A DNA stretch of 64,000 nucleotides from Thermus aquaticus (lineage in GTDB: Bacteria > Deinococcota > Deinococci > Deinococcales > Thermaceae), in contig NZ_LHCI01000106.1 of assembly GCF_001280255.1 (NCBI RefSeq), positions 1,279,766-1,343,765 on the forward strand, in the 5' to 3' direction. The translations under genes were made by a program, and so were the position numbers. The notes beneath the pieces are model-generated. The model was not told the origin of the DNA. It searched no databases and saw nothing but the letters and a program-made list of their open reading frames with translations. How positions within the stretch are numbered: position 1 is the first letter of the stretch; each line of letters starts with the position of its first letter. Below, in pieces: positions 62,218 to 64,000 of this stretch.

Positions 62218-62409
62218 ATGGGCGAAGCGGCCCAGCCTCGGCCCTTGAGCCTCGAGGCCTACCTGGAGTGGGAGGCCCAAAGCCCCGAGCGCCACGAGCT
62301 GGTGGAGGGGCATGGGATCCACACCGAGGGCCAGGTGTTTCTGCCCTGCGTGGATGCCCCCTTGGACCTCCACGCCCTCTACGAAGACGTGGAGCTGGAG
62401 AGGGCGTAG
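62218..62409 (+). pseudogene. Uma2-family remnant with internal deletion
   Basis: A 63-aa reading frame joins a normal Uma2 N terminus (PLSLEAYLEWEAQSPERHELVEG) directly to a normal Uma2 C terminus (EGQVFLPCVDAPLDLHALYEDVELE). The catalytic core of about 120 residues is gone, with the frame kept. A -10-like TAGGAT (62203-62208) is still 9 bp before the ATG. The end overlaps the convergent gene at 62379. Confidence 0.75.
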
Positions 62410-62981
62410 AGGTAGTAGCGGCCGTCTCCCAGATGGAAGAAGGCCTCCTCGTAGGCCAGGCCCTCAACGGGGGTCTCGGGCGGGATGGGAAGGAAAAAAT
62501 CCCCCACGCGGATGCCCTCGGGGAGGACCTCCAAAGGCCCCTGGGCCAACTTTTGGCTTTCCCCTTCGGGGTCGTTCAAGGGGGTGAGGAGGAGGCGGAC
62601 GGGGAGGCCCTTAAGGCTTTGGAGGACGTTGGTGGGGTCCTGGAAGGGGGCCTTGTGGAGGAGGCGTTCCTCCACCTCGGCCACCTCCCCCAAAAGGGCG
62701 TAGCGGTCCAGGGGCAGGAGGGCCTTCCCGCTTTCCAGAAGGACGAGAAAGCGGGCCCGGTCCTCTTCGGAGAGGAGGATGGGGGCTTTTCCCTGGCCCA
62801 CCCTGGGGTCCTGGTCCAGCCTGCCTTTGAGGAGGGCTTTCGCCGCCTCCAGGGCCTCCTCCCGCGTGGGGTAGAGGCTGTAGGGGTTCACCTTAAAAAG
62901 GAGCTCCAGGCCCCTGGGCCCCTGGACCAGCCAGGCCAGGTGGAGCTCGTAAAAGCGCTTCTTCTGCCACTCGGGGTACAC
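62379..62981 (-). CDS. Conserved-looking protein of unknown function
   Basis: 200 aa from GTG at 62981, chosen because a minus-strand -10 TATACT (62993 to 62988) is 6 bp upstream; a further upstream frame to 63182 overlaps mrp antisense. It begins VYPEWQKKRFYELHLAWLVQG and contains TREEALEAAKALLKG, similar to proteins with helix-rich charged N termini, and a C-terminal beta part (VGDFFLPIPPETPVEGLAYEEAFFHLGDGRYYLYAL). No signal peptide or membrane segment. I cannot name the family. Confidence 0.7.
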   Translation of the reverse strand: MYPEWQKKRFYELHLAWLVQGPRGLELLFKVNPYSLYPTREEALEAAKALLKGRLDQDPRVGQGKAPILLSEEDRARFLVLLESGKALLPLDRYALLGEVAEVEERLLHKAPFQDPTNVLQSLKGLPVRLLLTPLNDPEGESQKLAQGPLEVLPEGIRVGDFFLPIPPETPVEGLAYEEAFFHLGDGRYYLYALSSSTSS

Positions 62982-62987
62982 GCTAGG

Positions 62988-63036
62988 AGTATAAGTGTGA
63001 GGCCGCGCCTTGCCCAAAACTTCGCCCTGGTATAGC
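62988..63036. promoter_or_regulatory. Divergent promoter region between the unknown gene and mrp
   Basis: Minus strand -10 TATACT (62993-62988), with TTGGGC (63017-63012) at an 18-bp spacing as a possible -35, serves the gene at 62981. On the plus strand TATAGC (63031-63036) lies 11 bp before the mrp ATG at 63048. Confidence 0.45.
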
Positions 63037-63047
63037 CTAGGCCCGGT

Positions 63048-64000
63048 ATGGCGCTTTCCGAAGAGCGGGTCCTCGAGGCCCTGAGGGGGGTCATGGACCC
63101 CGAGCTGGGCAAAGACCTGGTCTCCTTGGGCATGGTGGGGGAGATCCGCCTGGAAGGGAATAAGGCGGACCTCCTCATCCACCTCACCACCCCGGCCTGT
63201 CCCCTAAAGGGCCAGATTGAGGCCGACATCCGGCGGGCCCTTTCGCCTCTGGGCCTGGAGGAGGTGCGGGTGCGCTTTGGCGGCGGGGTGCGCCCTCCCG
63301 AGCAGTACCCCATCCCCGGGGTCAAGCACGTGGTGGCGGTGGGCTCGGGCAAGGGCGGGGTGGGGAAGAGCACCGTGGCCGCCAACCTGGCCCTGGCCCT
63401 GAGCCGCGAGGGCGCCCGGGTGGGCCTTCTGGACGCCGACCTCTACGGCCCGAGCCAGGCCAAGATGCTGGGCCTCGAGGGGGAGAGGCTCAAGGTGGAC
63501 GGAAACCGCAAAATCCTCCCCCTGGAGGCCCACGGCATCAAGGTCCTCTCCATCGCCAACATCGTCCCCCCGGGGCAAGCCATGATCTGGCGGGGTCCCA
63601 TCCTCCACGGCACCATCAAGCAGTTTCTGGAGGACGTGAACTGGGGGGAGCTGGACTACCTGGTGGTGGACCTCCCCCCGGGGACCGGGGACGTGCAGCT
63701 TTCCCTGACCCAGCTCACCCGGGTCTCGGGCGGGGTCATCGTCACCACGCCCCAGGAGGTGGCCCTCATGGACGCCGAGCGGGCCGCCGACATGTTTAAG
63801 AAGGTCCAGGTGCCCGTTCTGGGGGTCCTGGAGAACATGAGCGCCTTCCTCTGCCCCCACTGCGGCAAGCCCACCCCCATCTTCGGGGAGGGGGGCGGAA
63901 GGCGGCTTGCCGAGAGGCTCAAGACCCGCTTCCTGGGCGAGGTTCCCCTCACCCTTTCCCTTCGGGAAAGCGGGGACAAAGGGCTCCCCATCGTGGCCGC
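63048..64000 (+). CDS. mrp: Mrp/ApbC iron-sulfur cluster carrier ATPase (3' truncated by window end)
   Basis: 317 codons are present and the frame is still open at the last base. N-terminal MIP18/DUF59 domain (residues 1-~80: ALRGVMDPELGKDLVSLGMV), then the ParA/MinD-type NTPase with deviant Walker A VGSGKGGVGKSTVAANLA (~97-114), LLDADLYGPSQ, and DLPPGTGDVQLSL. The CxxC CPHC near residue 268 is the bridging Fe-S site of ApbC/NBP35. It delivers Fe-S clusters to apoproteins. Confidence 0.92.
   Translation, partial: MALSEERVLEALRGVMDPELGKDLVSLGMVGEIRLEGNKADLLIHLTTPACPLKGQIEADIRRALSPLGLEEVRVRFGGGVRPPEQYPIPGVKHVVAVGSGKGGVGKSTVAANLALALSREGARVGLLDADLYGPSQAKMLGLEGERLKVDGNRKILPLEAHGIKVLSIANIVPPGQAMIWRGPILHGTIKQFLEDVNWGELDYLVVDLPPGTGDVQLSLTQLTRVSGGVIVTTPQEVALMDAERAADMFKKVQVPVLGVLENMSAFLCPHCGKPTPIFGEGGGRRLAERLKTRFLGEVPLTLSLRESGDKGLPIVA

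Noticed and set aside
62176-62373. N-terminal extension of valS by 66 codons
   Set aside because: It overlaps the Uma2 remnant antisense and precedes the conserved MDLPKAYD start of Thermus ValRS.

Overview
The window is a stretch of chromosome from a Thermus species. The signs are very high GC with G/C at nearly every third codon position, a valyl-tRNA synthetase of 862 aa (the length I recall for the Thermus thermophilus enzyme) that closely resembles it, the Thermus-type pilA1-pilA2-pilA3-comZ competence cluster, futalosine-pathway menaquinone synthesis, bacillithiol genes, and many leaderless genes with a TANNNT -10 box 6-8 nt before the start codon. Nearly all the sequence is coding. The longest gene-free gaps are about 200 bp (31547-31740 and 33380-33582), and both hold repeated palindromic elements. 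I see no insertion sequence, prophage, CRISPR array or rRNA.

Layout. 1-3110: end of an unrecognised gene, mqnB, sodA, fumC and a shortened terC. 3615-11152: a YpdA-like reductase, then the branched-chain amino acid operon ilvB-ilvN-ilvC-leuA-cimA, preceded by a promoter, a 22-codon Val/Leu/Ile-rich leader peptide and a terminator hairpin (attenuator). 11133-14321: a Uma2-family gene and a three-gene ABC exporter split over two strands. 14401-18009: minor pilins and comZ, with codon use less GC-rich than the neighbours. 18081-23634: plsY, a HEPN/MNT toxin-antitoxin pair, bshB1, then argF, a Uma2 gene, argC and argJ. 23719-25740: outer-membrane and membrane proteins. 25730-31546 (minus): deoC-pld-maf-mreC-mreD-pbp2-minC, a cell-shape operon. 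31741-33379: ychF, tRNA-Gln and a degenerate receiver protein, bracketed by an inverted pair of ~105-bp repeats. 33583-41836: PBP1A, TrmJ-like methyltransferase, histidine kinase, a likely protein-deglycation pair (LMW-PTP and fructosamine kinase), a DUF4388 protein, psuG and rodZ. 41887-48562: rimO, trkA-trkH, glgP. 48673-54057: an amino-acid ABC importer interleaved with a TAXI-type TRAP importer. 54060-64000: patatin, trpC, hisA, a LapA-like protein, recJ, valS, a Uma2 remnant, an unknown gene and the start of mrp/apbC.

The most interesting signals are: (i) two families of palindromic intergenic elements that sit directly at gene 3' ends, one of which supplies the stop codon of three unrelated genes; (ii) the ilv attenuator, whose leader peptide begins almost at the transcription start; (iii) divergent leaderless gene pairs whose -10 boxes overlap or mirror each other, in one case a single 7-bp box read on both strands; (iv) a TerC protein with its middle missing; and (v) the ABC/TRAP interleaving. 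No tools were run; all family calls come from reading the translations and motifs.
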